From Chimonanthus salicifolius (lineage: Eukaryota; Streptophyta; Magnoliopsida; Laurales; Calycanthaceae), in contig CM023540.1 in assembly GCA_013350335.1 (NCBI GenBank), positions 19,163,828 through 19,227,827 on the forward strand: a DNA stretch of 64,000 nt, written 5' to 3'. Under the pieces are notes generated by a model, which saw only the letters and a list, made by a program, of their open reading frames with translations, was not told the origin of the DNA and did not search any database. This document shows, one piece after another, positions 32,335-44,175 of the stretch. The stretch's first letter is position 1; each line of letters opens with the position of its first letter. The position numbers and the translations under genes are program-made.

Positions 32335-33410
32335 GAATCTGGAGAACTTATTTTGAGGCAAATGGTTTGAAATTTAGGAGAAAGACAAACTATTTGGAGT
32401 GTGAGTTTAATGGATTTGAGAGTGGTTTGGCTGAATTTGTCAAAATTGAAAATGACTTGGTCCACATTATGAGAAATTTTGATACTGGGGTGCAATTTTT
32501 CAGATCTTTGGCCTGCTTTTTGTATTTTTCTTTTATCTGTTACTAGTGTTTGTAGCTTTAGTCAATTTCTATTTTCTGTATTTGCACCTCTGGTGCTCTT
32601 TATATATTAATATATTTCAAAAAAAAAAAATTGTAAACCAAACTTAGGGTCTAATTTGGATAGGCAGAGGGTGGGTTAAGTGTAGGCAAGCTACTAGAAT
32701 GGTGTGATAAGAAGAATGTCACGTCCATAAAGGGGTGTTTTTATAAGATGGCAATTAAAACCTTCAACACTATACTGAGCTGAATGTTGGGTGATGAAGA
32801 AAGGTAGATTAATTTAGAAGCATTTTCTACCATTCCTCGAACCCAGCATAGGTGGTATAGAATGTGCAACTCCTACCACCCAAGTAAGAAGGAATGGTGA
32901 TGATAGCAATGGACATGCATATGTTAAAATGGATGTATGGTGTAACAAGACAATATGGATTTAGGAATGTGTGAATTAAAGGAAGCCTAGAGGTTGCCTC
33001 AACAAACGAGGATGAGGGATGTAACTTAAGATGCATTTTCTACATAGGGGAATACGATAAACTGCAGTATGAAGAATGAAGGATTGCAAGGTACTTGACA
33101 AGAGCTTGTGGCACAGTTGGTAGATGCCTCATTGTTGCAGCCACAAAGTATATGTGTTTTGAGTTATGTAACCAATACAAAAAGAAAAGAAGGTACTGGA
33201 GGAAAGGGGAGTCATTAAGGAATCGGGTTGAACTGTATAGGAAAGGACATGATAAATTATTGTAACAGTGGATATGGTTTTTATATAGGGTTAGGTGGAA
33301 ATGTAGAATTTAGAAAGCCAATCTTATATGGATGTGAAAAAATGATTTTTTTTCTTTTCTTTTTTCTTATGGTGATGATGGTGGCGGTAGTGATGAGTTA
33401 GGTTTCAAAG
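32335..33410 (+). mobile_element. RTE fragment, plus strand, with an inserted LINE tail
   Basis: ANGLKFRRKTNYLECEFNGF and KIENDLVHIMRNFDTG (32355-32490) correspond to the ESNGLRISRTKTEYMEC...FRYLG block. The match resumes at 32690-32790 with DKK and KGCFYKMAIKT. The end near 33370-33400 is GGTGATGATGGTGGCGG, an RTE-type tail. Between the blocks (32495-32630) is a LINE 3' end, TATTAATATATTTC plus A12, apparently inserted later. Confidence 0.65.
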
Positions 33411-33519
33411 AATAGTTGTGAATATTTTTTCATCTTGGAAACAATGTACATCCATTGATGTCGAAGCTGGCATATTTCATATATTTCATGTATATGTGGT
33501 CTGAACTCTGAAGGGTTTG

Positions 33520-33880
33520 GTTGAAAGAGATGCAAGGTCATATGGTTTCCTAATCTCTTCCGCTGACATTTGGTCTATCTGGGGAGAAAGGAAAAGCAGA
33601 AATTTCTGCAACCATTATCATAATTTTACCTATATTTAGGAGCTTGTCAAGCATATGATTACCTTATTGGGCTTTGATCTCTACTACTTCAATGGTGTAA
33701 ACTATGAGGATGTTATTAGGTGTTCAGGGAGGGTTTAAATATGAATCGCAATATAAGCTGAATGCCACTTTGGGCATGGACATTGCTTTTTCCTTTCCAA
33801 TGTTTCTTGCTGATCTCTTCCTAAGCTGTATTCGTTTCTTCTCTTAAGCAATAAAGTTACCATTTTTTATTAAAAAAAGT
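33520..33880 (+). mobile_element. LINE 3' fragment, plus strand
   Basis: ADIWSIWGERKSRNFCN (about 33565-33615) is the W..W.ER..R.F segment of plant LINEs. The 3' end has GCAATAAAGTTACC followed by an A-run (33847-33880). Confidence 0.65.
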
Positions 33881-34552
33881 TACTAGAAGAATCTATGAAC
33901 AAATTGAGATGTATGGCTATGTTGCTCAGTTCAAGGAATTTGTGCTTGTGGCTCTGCGTTTCTAGAGGAGCAGAAATCAATCAAAATCATTTTATTGACA
34001 ACCTTGCTTGTAGAATTTCTGCTTTCCATCACTGGTCAAGAGCCTGATATGGAGTCTGTTTTTTGGGGCTACAGTATAACCGCTGTATCATACTCATGAC
34101 TGTTGACATTTATGTTAAGTGATATATTAATGTGCCAAATTTGAATAAACAGCTGCAGCAGGTTAAATGCAACACTGTTGTAGATCTGATGAATGAATTT
34201 TTAGGATTGCTTTATGCAGTGAGATACCTTACAAACTTATGGAAGTCCTTAATTAAGCATCGACATTTTCTGTCTCTTTTTGCACCAGGAATGATTTGTA
34301 AACCCAATCGATCATTGTCAATCATATGGGCCTCATCGTTTTTATCTATAATTGTGTTTCTGAACTCTTTGCTTTCCTAGACCAATTAGTATTTGGTATA
34401 GCTGTTGAAATGGGCCAGTTGGGCTGTTGCACTGATTTTGAACTGATCTATTTGAGAGCCATATTTTCAAAGGCTCAGTCTGGGTGACTGGACCCTGGAT
34501 AGCCCTAATATTTCTCACTCCATCCTTCTGTCTATCTATTTGGTTTCTCCAG

Positions 34553-34659
34553 AAGGAGAAACGGTACAACATTTATTAACAAAAAATGATTGTATGGACA
34601 TGGTTGTTCTAATGGAATCTTTTGAGAATTCCATGAACTTTCTTCCGAAACTCCAGGAA
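34553..34659 (+). CDS. Candidate internal exon of an unrecognised gene (exon A)
   Basis: Between an acceptor (TTTCTCCAG, ends 34552) and a donor (GAA/GTAACT, 34660) an open frame reads GETVQHLLTKNDCMDMVVL, then MESFENSMNFLPKLQE. Composition is protein-like: mixed charged and aliphatic residues without low complexity. The donor phase (0) matches the acceptor phase of the segment at 35187. I do not recognise the family. I found no safe upstream exon of matching phase; a weak candidate at about 34145-34208 (LQQVKCNTVVDLMNEFLG) has the wrong end phase. It could be part of a small real gene, an exon captured by a repeat, or a decayed gene copy. Confidence 0.35.
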
Positions 34660-34705
34660 GTAACTATGGCAAGTGTCTAAATTGCCAATGGTGTGCAATT
34701 ATTTG

Positions 34706-34858
34706 GGCTGTCTTTGGATGGGGCTCCTCAGTTCTCCTGAGTTCCCCTGTTTGGATGAGAAGGAAAGGAGAAAGTAGGGCCCACAGTTCTCACTTCTTCT
34801 CTCCAAGAGACAAAAAGGGACCTCTCCTGCTTTAAGTTCTCATCATCGAAACACAGCC
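34706..34858 (+). mobile_element. Small MITE-like element
   Basis: Imperfect terminal inverted repeats: GGCTGTCTTTGGATG (34706-34720) and CATCATCGAAACACAGCC (34841-34858). They enclose about 120 bp with further pairing (CAGTTCTCCTGAGTTC against AAGTTCTCATC). TTG on both sides is a possible 3-bp target duplication. Size and ends suggest a Tourist-like MITE, with weak support. It lies in the interval between candidate exons A and B. Confidence 0.45.
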
Positions 34859-35186
34859 TTGGGGTTGTCCATTTTCTCCTGCTCCAGCCCTCAGACTAAT
34901 ATGGCTCTAATCATTCAGAAATAGTTCTTCCAGTTGGAATTGTCAATATTCTTTCTCATGTGACTGTTAGGAATGGCCACCTGTTAACTCCTGTAGGTTT
35001 TCTAATTAAAGTAGAACTTAATAGGCTGGCACCCCTTAAAGATGGTGTTACCAGCCTGTGGTTAACATTCTTCTCGTCTTTCTTTTAGTCCAACTAAATA
35101 CTGTTGATTCTTTTTGAATCAAGAAAAAAAAACCTAAATACAGTTGTTTCTGAGTTTTTAATAAATGTCATCATCCATTCAAACAG

Positions 35187-35363
35187 ATAAATAAATCAGT
35201 CGTTACCATCACCATGCAGAAAGTAAATCAAGATGTTGAGAGTTTTGCGGAAGTTACAACCTCGTACTTAAAAATGAGGCTACAAGAGGCATTGGGAGCA
35301 AGTGAAACTTTTACAAAATATCAGAAATTTATCGAACAAATAGTGTCCTACATGAGCAACTGA
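35187..35363 (+). CDS. Candidate terminal exon of the same unrecognised gene (exon B)
   Basis: After the acceptor ATTCAAACAG (ends 35186) a phase-0 frame of 58 codons plus TGA reads INKSVVTITMQKVNQDVESF, AEVTTSYLKMRLQEAL and GASETFTKYQKFIEQIVSYM. Joined to exon A it would continue LPKLQE-INKSV without a stop. Heptad-like spacing suggests helices, possibly a short coiled coil. No family recognised. A further frame at 35753-35904, with KDEEEDFSVTQEHSAILRT and stop at 35902, could be an alternative last exon. No LINE, RTE or LTR protein I know contains these motifs. Confidence 0.38.
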   Translation: MNKSVVTITMQKVNQDVESFAEVTTSYLKMRLQEALGASETFTKYQKFIEQIVSYMSN

Positions 35364-35369
35364 ATTTTT

Positions 35370-38300
35370 TTTATTTTGGGTGGGTGAGGGTTGTGAGCGA
35401 TGCAACAATGCAAGTTGAAAATTTGCCATACTACGTTTTTACTGGACATTATTGCCATATTTTAGCTGCTTTCATCCATCCTCTGTCATTTTTAGATGGT
35501 TCTCACTTCTGCCGTATTCTTTATATACATAAATGCATTCCCTATATGAATTTTTATTTTATTTTATTTTTGTTGGACATCCCTTCTTTTAGTTGTATCT
35601 ACCTGTAGGAATGATTTTCATCAGCCTGTAAGGGTCAAGTACCACTCAAATACTCAATGTTAGTTCAGTGTGTTCCAGTGACCTTCGTTTTGCTGATATT
35701 TCACATGTAGAAGACTGATAGGGCTTTGATATCATATGAATCCTTCTTGTAGGAGGATCCACATCTTTCATTCTCCTTGCAATCCTTTTTTGGTTCTCGA
35801 CTTCCATTATCAAAGATGAGGAGGAAGATTTCTCAGTAACTCAGGAGCACTCAGCTATTTTGAGAACTGTTACCAAATCAATAACATCACTCAAGCCCTT
35901 TTGAAGGTGTTTGTTTTTGTTTGATGATTCACATAATAACAAATTTATTACTTGATATTTTGGATTTGGGTATTCTGGCTGTTCTTGTTTGGTCCCTTGT
36001 ATACGATGTCCACTAACACATTCTCCAAGTTATTCATTTGTCAAACCTCAAATCAGTTTTTACTGTTTTTGTTCATATTGATTTATCTATGATGCTCACC
36101 AATTGAGCTATCCCTATCAGTGGGCCCTTCTACCATTATTACCTTTGCTTCTATGCATATACCCCATATTGTGGCTAATCATGTGTATGGGTTGGGCTGA
36201 AATACGCCCTGTATATGCATACTTTATCTACAATCAACATAAAGGTCCCAATGATTATTCTTTCTGAAGAGATGAAATGGGATTGTAGTAGTTAGTGTGA
36301 GGGGTACTTAATACTAGTAGCTGTGTTATCATCATCCTAATTCACAATTGTGCTATCACTGTCCAAGCTGCCATCATTGTCATCAACTATAATTAAGCGG
36401 TCATGCTGCTAGCTGTATGCTTTCATATTGGAAAAGACATTTTAAGTCCCCATGGATTAGTTTTTCCCAAAACTGGACTGGTGTGCTGCACTGGTGAGTT
36501 GCTCCGTGATCTTGTCTACAAGAATGGGTCGCGATCACAGTCATCGCCGCCCCACTGGCATCATATTACACATACACGTTTAGTACCTGTTTCTGCTTTT
36601 AACCTCAATTTGACACATCAATATCACATAACATCCATATCCATCCTCAGTTTGTTGCTATTTACAAATTAAAAGGAAAATCATTCCCTACATGATTTGT
36701 ATAATCAGCACTTCTACGGTCATTATCTTCATCATGATCATCATCAGCATTGTTATCTTATTGGTCACAATTTTGGGTTTTGACTGCTTGTTTTCTACTT
36801 AGAAGGAATTTAGTAGTGTAATGATGAGTGAGGGACGTAGGCTTGGTGTGCCCATGGGTTGATAATCCGTACTAGTTGATCTGATGAGCCCCATTGTGTA
36901 CATGAGATAACCCTTAGGTCCTTTCATGTAATTAATATATATGTTTTTCAATTGTCTTCTTGCAGGCTCTTGCTGATTGAAGGAAGGGTTATCAACTTCT
37001 AACCTCTAAGAGTTTTGTTGTGGACCCATAAGATCAATGGTCTTCATCATTACCACAGGGTGATAGACCCCACTAAAGCATGCTTGGTACCTCCGGACAA
37101 ATGCTAATTAGGCCTCACAATCCATCAGTATCTTCCTAATCATAAACTTGCCAACAGATGTCACATCTTGGCAGACATTGAAGGAAAAGTTAGACGGCTC
37201 CATGTCCGCCGTCCAATATCATCAGCCTTAGTCGAACCATCAACATTTTTTTTTCTCTCATGAAGACTAAGATAATGATTTGTTTTTCCTTAAAATCCGG
37301 GGTCATTTGTTTGCTAATATGACAGCTTTGCATTTTTTTAACCAACCAATGGTGATAATCTACATGATTAAAAAGAAGTAAAAGCAATGATGCCCTTTTG
37401 CAAACTTTATCTTGATGTGGCATAAAATGTTGAAAAAGAACGATACTAGAATCGTTGGATGGTTATTAACTATATAGGTTTTAGCTTTTGCCTGTTTGCA
37501 GGTGCCTGTAAGATATGACAACCAACCACCTCTCACCCTTGCTACGGTCACGACTTTTATTGTATTATTTGTTTTGTCCTAATTATGCTTTTCTTTTAAT
37601 TATTTAGTGCTTACCTTTGGGATTGTAAGTTGTACCACAATATTTCATGATTCAGCACTCCATCAAGTCAACAAAGGCTGCCCTATGTTGACATATTTGT
37701 GACAAGGAAAAGAGAATGCTTACCCCAAACTGTAACCTTTTTGTATGATTCTTGATGGCCATGATGCTTCTCTCTTTGAAATATGGCATTGGTCCTTTTT
37801 ATGGACTTCTATGATTACACGAGTTGCTAAAATATGTTTTCCATTGTTTGCCAACACTAAGAGGGAAAGAATATACTCTTCAGTGAAGTCAATAGTTTTT
37901 TGTTCAATCAAGCAACTGCATGGTGGGCGTTACCTTTCAGATTATACTTCTTGATGGGCTCCATTATGGGGATGGCTGCTCAAACATATCATCTAAGTAA
38001 CTGTTTCAATTGGTCGATTGATCGGTGGCCTCCAATTGGAACTTATGGTATACATTTCTTGCAGCTAATGGTATATGGTGAAAATCGTGTTTTGATCGTC
38101 CGGTCCAAATCTTATTTTTTTAAGAAGCCATTTTCAGATGCAGAGCTCTTTTTTATGGTTTTAGTTTTTGCAGAAATTGAAATTGAATATGGAGGGAATA
38201 GGGATTAAGGTTTTCCATTTTCATATCCATGATCATTTCTACCTTTACATCACTCAATGCTCTCTGTGAAAATATGGATCACATCACCAAATTTTGTGGG

Positions 38301-39240
38301 AATAATTTTGCAGTTTTTGTTATTAGAACAATTTCATTGTAGAAATATGTTGCCATGGGAAATGCCGACATCGGGATGCGTCTGGTGCAAATTGGCCTAC
38401 ATGGGTGTAGTTCTATGGGTAATCATCTCTCACTTCAAGAAGTGGAAGGTGTCAAGTTTGAACTCTTATGACCTCACTTGGTGTGCATCAAGGGCAATGG
38501 GTATCATACGTGGGATTTTACTGCTAAAAAATATTGTCTTGGCTTTTCTTTGCTCGTGGTAGAATTTCCAACTTCTTCGATTTACATTTTGTTGAAGACA
38601 TGTAGGAATGACACACAGAAACACCCAAAGAAAGTAGTTGGAATGGGCCATTTTCATGTTGTTTCTATCTATAGTGGCTGCATAATTTCAGTGATTGATC
38701 GTCACATCCGAATAATTTCATTGACCCCCTTTGTATTTTTGCAGAGGAAAAATACGGAAGTGGCTTCTCTTTTTCTAATGGAAAATCACTGTCACAAGTC
38801 ACACCAATGTACCCTAATTTGACTAGAAACTGCATTAACATTATAAAATTGTTCTGCTCCACTTAATTTAATTCGAACGTGGGTAGTTCAAAACAACTAA
38901 TGAATGGCCCACATTTGACTAGCATGTCACATAATGCGACCTCTACCTAATGCCCAAATCATTTTTTTAGCTTCATTTGTTCTTGTTACTCTTTATCACA
39001 AATCAGCTTCTGATTAATATCCCTCAATAGCAACCAAATCATGGGGCCCCCAAAAAAAAGCCATGGCTTAATTGTTTTGCTTATGCTTTGAGCCTTGGCA
39101 CTTACAGTACCCTTTTTTAGTGGGAATGGTTGATCCTTCAACACCATTTAACATGGTAATATCAGTCAACCCGTAAAAGTTATCAAAACCAAACTCTTAT
39201 TTAGAATCTAATTACAATCTTATTTAGAGCCTGACCTTTT
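35370..39240. other. Intergenic stretch with no named feature
   Basis: AT-rich, with short CAT/ATC-rich runs near 36310-36390 and 36720-36760 that may be tails of old RTE copies. Open frames (e.g. 37900-38208, 38257-38562) show no motif, no repeat match inside the window and no splice-consistent partner. Apart from the possible exon at 35753-35904, I see nothing else I can support. Confidence 0.5.
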
Positions 39241-39640
39241 AAGTTTTCTATTTAAACTATACGTTCAATCATTCCACTATGAGTTATGTCTTTCGTTATC
39301 TCTTACACATTTTCAGAAGTTTACCATCTGTAATTCTTCAACTTAATGTATCGGAGTTGTCTTTAATCTTTTATTTTTTTCAGAAGTTTTCCATCTGTAA
39401 TTCTTCAACTTAATGTATCGGAGTTGTCTTTAATCTTTTATTTTCATGCCCGTACCACCTTCAATGAGTTATCAATTTATCTTCTATTAGAACTATTTTT
39501 AAATTTGTAGCTCTTATCTTTTATAGTTAATATACCTATATAACGTAACATACGTATATCTGTCACCTTAATGTTATCTATTTGTCTTTTTCCGTAGCAC
39601 AACAGTTCTTTGTAGAGCATTGCAGGGCTTAAAAGGCCCA
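39240..39640 (-). mobile_element. Probable RTE-derived fragment with a 67-bp tandem duplication
   Basis: The stretch resembles the minus-strand RTE remnant at 29060-29230 in word order (CTATTAGAACTATTTTTAAA, AACGTAACATACGTATATCTG, CCGTAGCACAACA). Inside it CAGAAGTTT...CATCTGTAATTCTTCAAC is duplicated at 39314 and 39381 (period 67 bp, 39311-39445), almost without change. Confidence 0.5.
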
Positions 39641-39667
39641 AAGAATATTAAATATAATTTGATTGAC

Positions 39668-39691
39668 TAATATATATATATATATATATAC
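39668..39691 (+). repeat. (TA)n microsatellite
   Basis: Uninterrupted TA run of about 23 bp. Confidence 0.95.
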
Positions 39692-39694
39692 CTT

Positions 39695-42600
39695 TTTTAA
39701 AAGATCTATTAAATATAAATAAAAATGAGTTCACACGAAAGAGTAGAAAATATCATTATAAGATCTCTTATCGGCGGAGAAGATCATTCTGACTCAGCTT
39801 CTTACAGCTTACAAGTTTAGATCCTTGTTCTTTTCCTTGGTTTATTTATTTATTATTGGGGAAGAGTAGGTATGATGGAATGAAATATCAACATCGTTGC
39901 CTTCACTTCTCAAATAATTTCATGGACTAATGTCTCCTTACGTCTTTTAACAAAGACCCATGTCTGGCTTGTGTCATACTCATGCATCAACAGTTCAACA
40001 TTCATCCATCTCTAAATAATAAAAAACAATTAAATATTTCTCCTTTTTTTTTTTTCTCTTTTAAAAAATTCTAAAGACCCTATTAAATGATAATTAAAGT
40101 ATACCTATCTTAGACGTCTTTGGTCCTATATTTATATATAATATAATATTTGAAGCTAGTCGTTTTCTTAGAGGTTAGAGACACTAACAGAAGTTCCACA
40201 TGAGTCAGCTTATTTATAAATTCGATGTCTCTTTCATGAATTAGTCAAAAAAATCCGCTGTCGGCTCCTTTTTCTTCTATTCCATGTTATTAGATTTGAG
40301 ATTCTCATCCTCATGTGCGTGGGCAGAGAGTTTTCTTTTTCTTTTATCCTAATACAATATTTGATTTTTAAATTTGATATTTATAAAATAGATATTTTAA
40401 GCGTATAGTTCTCATTCTTTGTTTGTATTTTATATTTCAAGAGTCTTATATAAGTAGAGGAGAAACCAATAAATGTCAATTAATATTAATGATAGAACAT
40501 GTATTAATGATAATGGGCTGTGTTATGATTATTATTAGGCCCACAGATGATGCACTGTTCATTTAGCAGAATTAACCATCAGGCCCATTTGTGAATCAGG
40601 CTCAATAATAGCTGAGACCCAACCTACAGGAAAATTATTGGGCCTAATCCTAGACTATGCTAAATTCAAGTACGTGTCGAAATCGGGCGACTCGGCTTGT
40701 CAACCGCGATATTTGCCACGTGTGATATATTTGTTCTTATGATTAAAGTAATTAGGGTGGAGTTCTATGTCCTTTGGGCCTTTGAGTATGAGAAAAGTGG
40801 GCTCATGATTGATTGATCATCTTAATTTCCAGGGTCCTTCCCTGGATAGATTAGTCTCACAAATTGCATTGTCAAGGTTGTTGGGAGGAGGGAGAAGAGG
40901 GGAGAATTAACTATATAATATGCATTTAGTCACGAGGATGGAAGAAAAGGAGGAGACCATCACCTAAAATATTAAAAGATTTGAACAATACTATCGTAAA
41001 GAATAATCAATTATAAATAGAAGATAATGTAGAATATTAAAGATATGGATTAAGAGGTTTACACATATTTCAAGGATTAATTAAGTGTTCTAAGAGGCCT
41101 AGACACCTTGATCTTACAAAAATATGGATTAATATGATAAGATAAAACATAATTTAAAAGTCATTTATGTTTTGATGTTCTTGTGAGACTTATTTAATCA
41201 GGTTCGACACAGTAAAAAAAAGCTCCAACTCTTCAATTAGGAGTCCTCACACACCTTTCTTACTCTTGAATCCGGTTAAGTCTTATTTTTATCTTATCAT
41301 ATTAATCCATAAGGTTCAATAAAGTCATTAGACGCATAACTCCTCATTCACCTTTTTTACTAATTAACTCGGTTGAACTTTATTTAATCCACTTGCTATT
41401 TAGATAATTCGTTTACGATCCAGTGTTGATAATATTGAGTAAAACTGAAAAAGTCGGTTTTCATGGATAGAACCATGTAGTTTTGGTGATGACTGCGATT
41501 AATTACTCACAAATTAGTGTCATTAGATCAAACATCATTATCATCAATTAGTGGGTCCCATGTTGGCCAAACTTAAGGGCCAAGGAGCATGAGTGCGTAT
41601 TGTGCACCTCCTTACGTTAGAAATTAGAAAAAAGGAGGTGAGGTAATGGGGTGAGAAAGTGGAAAAACCGTTACAAAATTACCTCTTTAAAAATAAAAAT
41701 AAAAATAATAATAATAATAAAAAGATGGGAGAGGGACAACTTTGAAATGGTTAGTAATTGTTTGTTTGGGAATGGGAATTGGAATTGGCATTGGGGAGTA
41801 TTTGGTTTGTGTCAACCACACACGTTTCAGAAGGCCGACGTGAACAACAATTGCAGCAGTTTCACTTTCGTAGAAATCAGACAATTTTCCAAATAAAGTT
41901 TGGAAAAGTGGCATCTGTCTACCTTTTTTTTATTTTGGTTTTGTCTGTTTTTTAAGGTTAGCAAAAGTTTGAATTAAATGAAAGAAAGAAGGAAAAGACA
42001 GTCAAAGACGTTTCCAGCTTCGCTACTGCCACTCATGCTTGCATTAACACGTGAACTCTCCCTCTCCCTCTCCCTCTCCCTCTCCCTCTCACTGTCTAAA
42101 GTCATGTATTGCGAGGGTGATTATTAAAAAAATTGATGAGGAGATTATTGTAGGTAGTATTGTAATATAAAAATGAGATTCACTAAATGATTTTAAGTTT
42201 TGATTCATAAAATAAAAATAAATTATTAAATAAATATTTTTATTTATCTTGATCAATTTAATAGTGATGACACATTTAACAAACACCAATCAACATAAGA
42301 TTTAAATGTAAAAGAAAAAACATATATTTTAGTTAGTGTGTTCATCCATTCAAACTCAATCACGTCTCGTCGAAATCTGACTTAAATAAATGAACTTCAA
42401 CATTTTTTTTGCTTTACCTATCGAGCTCGAACTTTTACTTAAAGCTCATACAATCCTATTTTTTTTTTTTTATATTATCTACATATATCACAAAGTCATA
42501 TCTGTTATTATTTTTAGATTTTTCATTTTTTTTGTGAACTGAAAATCTGACCGTACAGGATTCAAAGCAGGCTTAAAGACCTATAACTTCTTTAAATTAT

Positions 42601-44020
42601 GTCTTTAAAGTCAATTTTTAACCATTTTAACAGTAAAAAATTATTAGACGCCGAAGCTTTTCAAAAATATTTATCAGTTTTGATTATTAAGATCAAGTGT
42701 CTAAAAATTGATTTTTAGACCAAAACTTTAACTAGCTGTAGGTCTTTAAGTCGATTTTCAATATATACAATTAGATTTCGAAGTTACAAAATCAAAATTA
42801 AAAAACATAAAAAGGCTCCAAGTGCAACATGATTGAAGGGTGAAGCAAGCCCTTTGATGAAAAAGACTCAAAAGACAGCAAATTATATGGTGCCACATGG
42901 CACTGGATTTTTCAATTAAAAATATATGCAACCAGTTAACTTAAGAGCCGGTAACCTTAGCCTTTGATGAATTTTTTTTAAAAAAAAACCTAAAACAATA
43001 AAATAAAAGAAAATAAAAAACCATAGGTTGTCCTTCTCTGGCATGCTCCTCATGAGGTGTGGGACCCACATGAATTCCATCCAATTGATTTAATGAAAAT
43101 TATCTCCTTATGACAAAAGCTGTGATAGGTGGATGTAAATCTAGACAAAAACTATTAAGAAGAGATTTTATTTATTTTATTTATTGATGCAGGTATAGCA
43201 GACACCCATGATCTGATAGTAGGTGACACAGGATAAGGTCATCTTATAATAAAAGAAATTCAATGAGTGAATAGATTATCACAAGAATTATCTAATTGTC
43301 AAAATGACACATTGAATCATTTTTACACTTGATTTTTGAGATTAAAAATAAATTACTAAGTAAATTATCTGATATCTGATATCTGCCAATACAATCAATA
43401 CTCGATGTGTGATATCTGCTCGATCAATATCCAATACGTGATATCGGGCCATACAATCAATGCCATCCAATTCTAAAGAAACAAACAGTCCCTATTCCCT
43501 AGTCCCTCTACTCGTGTGTCTCGTGTGCTATCAACAGTTTCCAGAAATTGGTATTTAGTTTCTTAGACCTATTCAATTTGGAATTTGAGCTTGAAATCCA
43601 GTCAAACAAGCAATTATAATGAATGCAATTGATTTTCCCAAATCCTTCATTTATTGGGCAGGACTTTGCAGACTTATCAGCAATTATTCTTCCTTTCTAG
43701 TTTATAGCTTCCAATGAGAAGAAGTCATAGCCCTGCTGCAACTTTGCTTGCAAGCCTCTCTCTGTTTCTCTCATTCCCATTTCTGGCCAGTGGAATGAAT
43801 AATTACACATCTATAATAAGCATGAACCACCTCATCAAATCACTTATATCTTCGTGTCAGTCAGTTTCTAATTAGTTTTTTAGCTCATGAATCATGATGA
43901 TGGACTATGGTTGCCAATTGCCATGCTTGCACCCTCATTTTCATTCCATGCTCCTCATCCATACATTCAATTCTAGTTTAAAATTTAAAAAAAACTTTAA
44001 TGAATTAGTCTTGAAACGGG
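39695..44020. other. AT-rich intergenic DNA
   Basis: No gene can be supported. It contains a (CCCTCT)n array (listed), AT-rich stretches at 42110-42700, and a short block at 43370-43470 where GATATC-containing words recur. The region 41560-42060 is slightly richer in G and C but has no usable frame beyond 82 codons. Confidence 0.5.
42056..42090 (+). repeat. (CTCTCC)n hexanucleotide repeat
   Basis: About six uninterrupted CTCTCC units. Long C/T runs like this occur in plant 5' leaders, but no gene start follows on either strand. Confidence 0.9.
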
Positions 44021-44024
44021 TTAA

Positions 44025-44175
44025 GGTGATGATCAGGAAATCCAATTCTGTCTTATAAAGTGGAGTTTTGAATTCGATTTGCACTCAAATCTAACGAGTC
44101 ACTCTTTGTGTATGTAGATTGAAAGATTTACACATACAATATAGAGTGAGAATGCTCATGTTATCTAAAAAAGAG
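44025..44175 (+). mobile_element. SINE-like copy
   Basis: Shares word order with 46246-46460 (GATGATCA.GAA, GAGTTTTGAATTCGATTTGC as a weak B-box-like core, GAGTCACTC, AGATTTACACATA) and ends in an A-rich stretch. Likely a tRNA-derived SINE, but the promoter boxes are degenerate. Confidence 0.4.
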
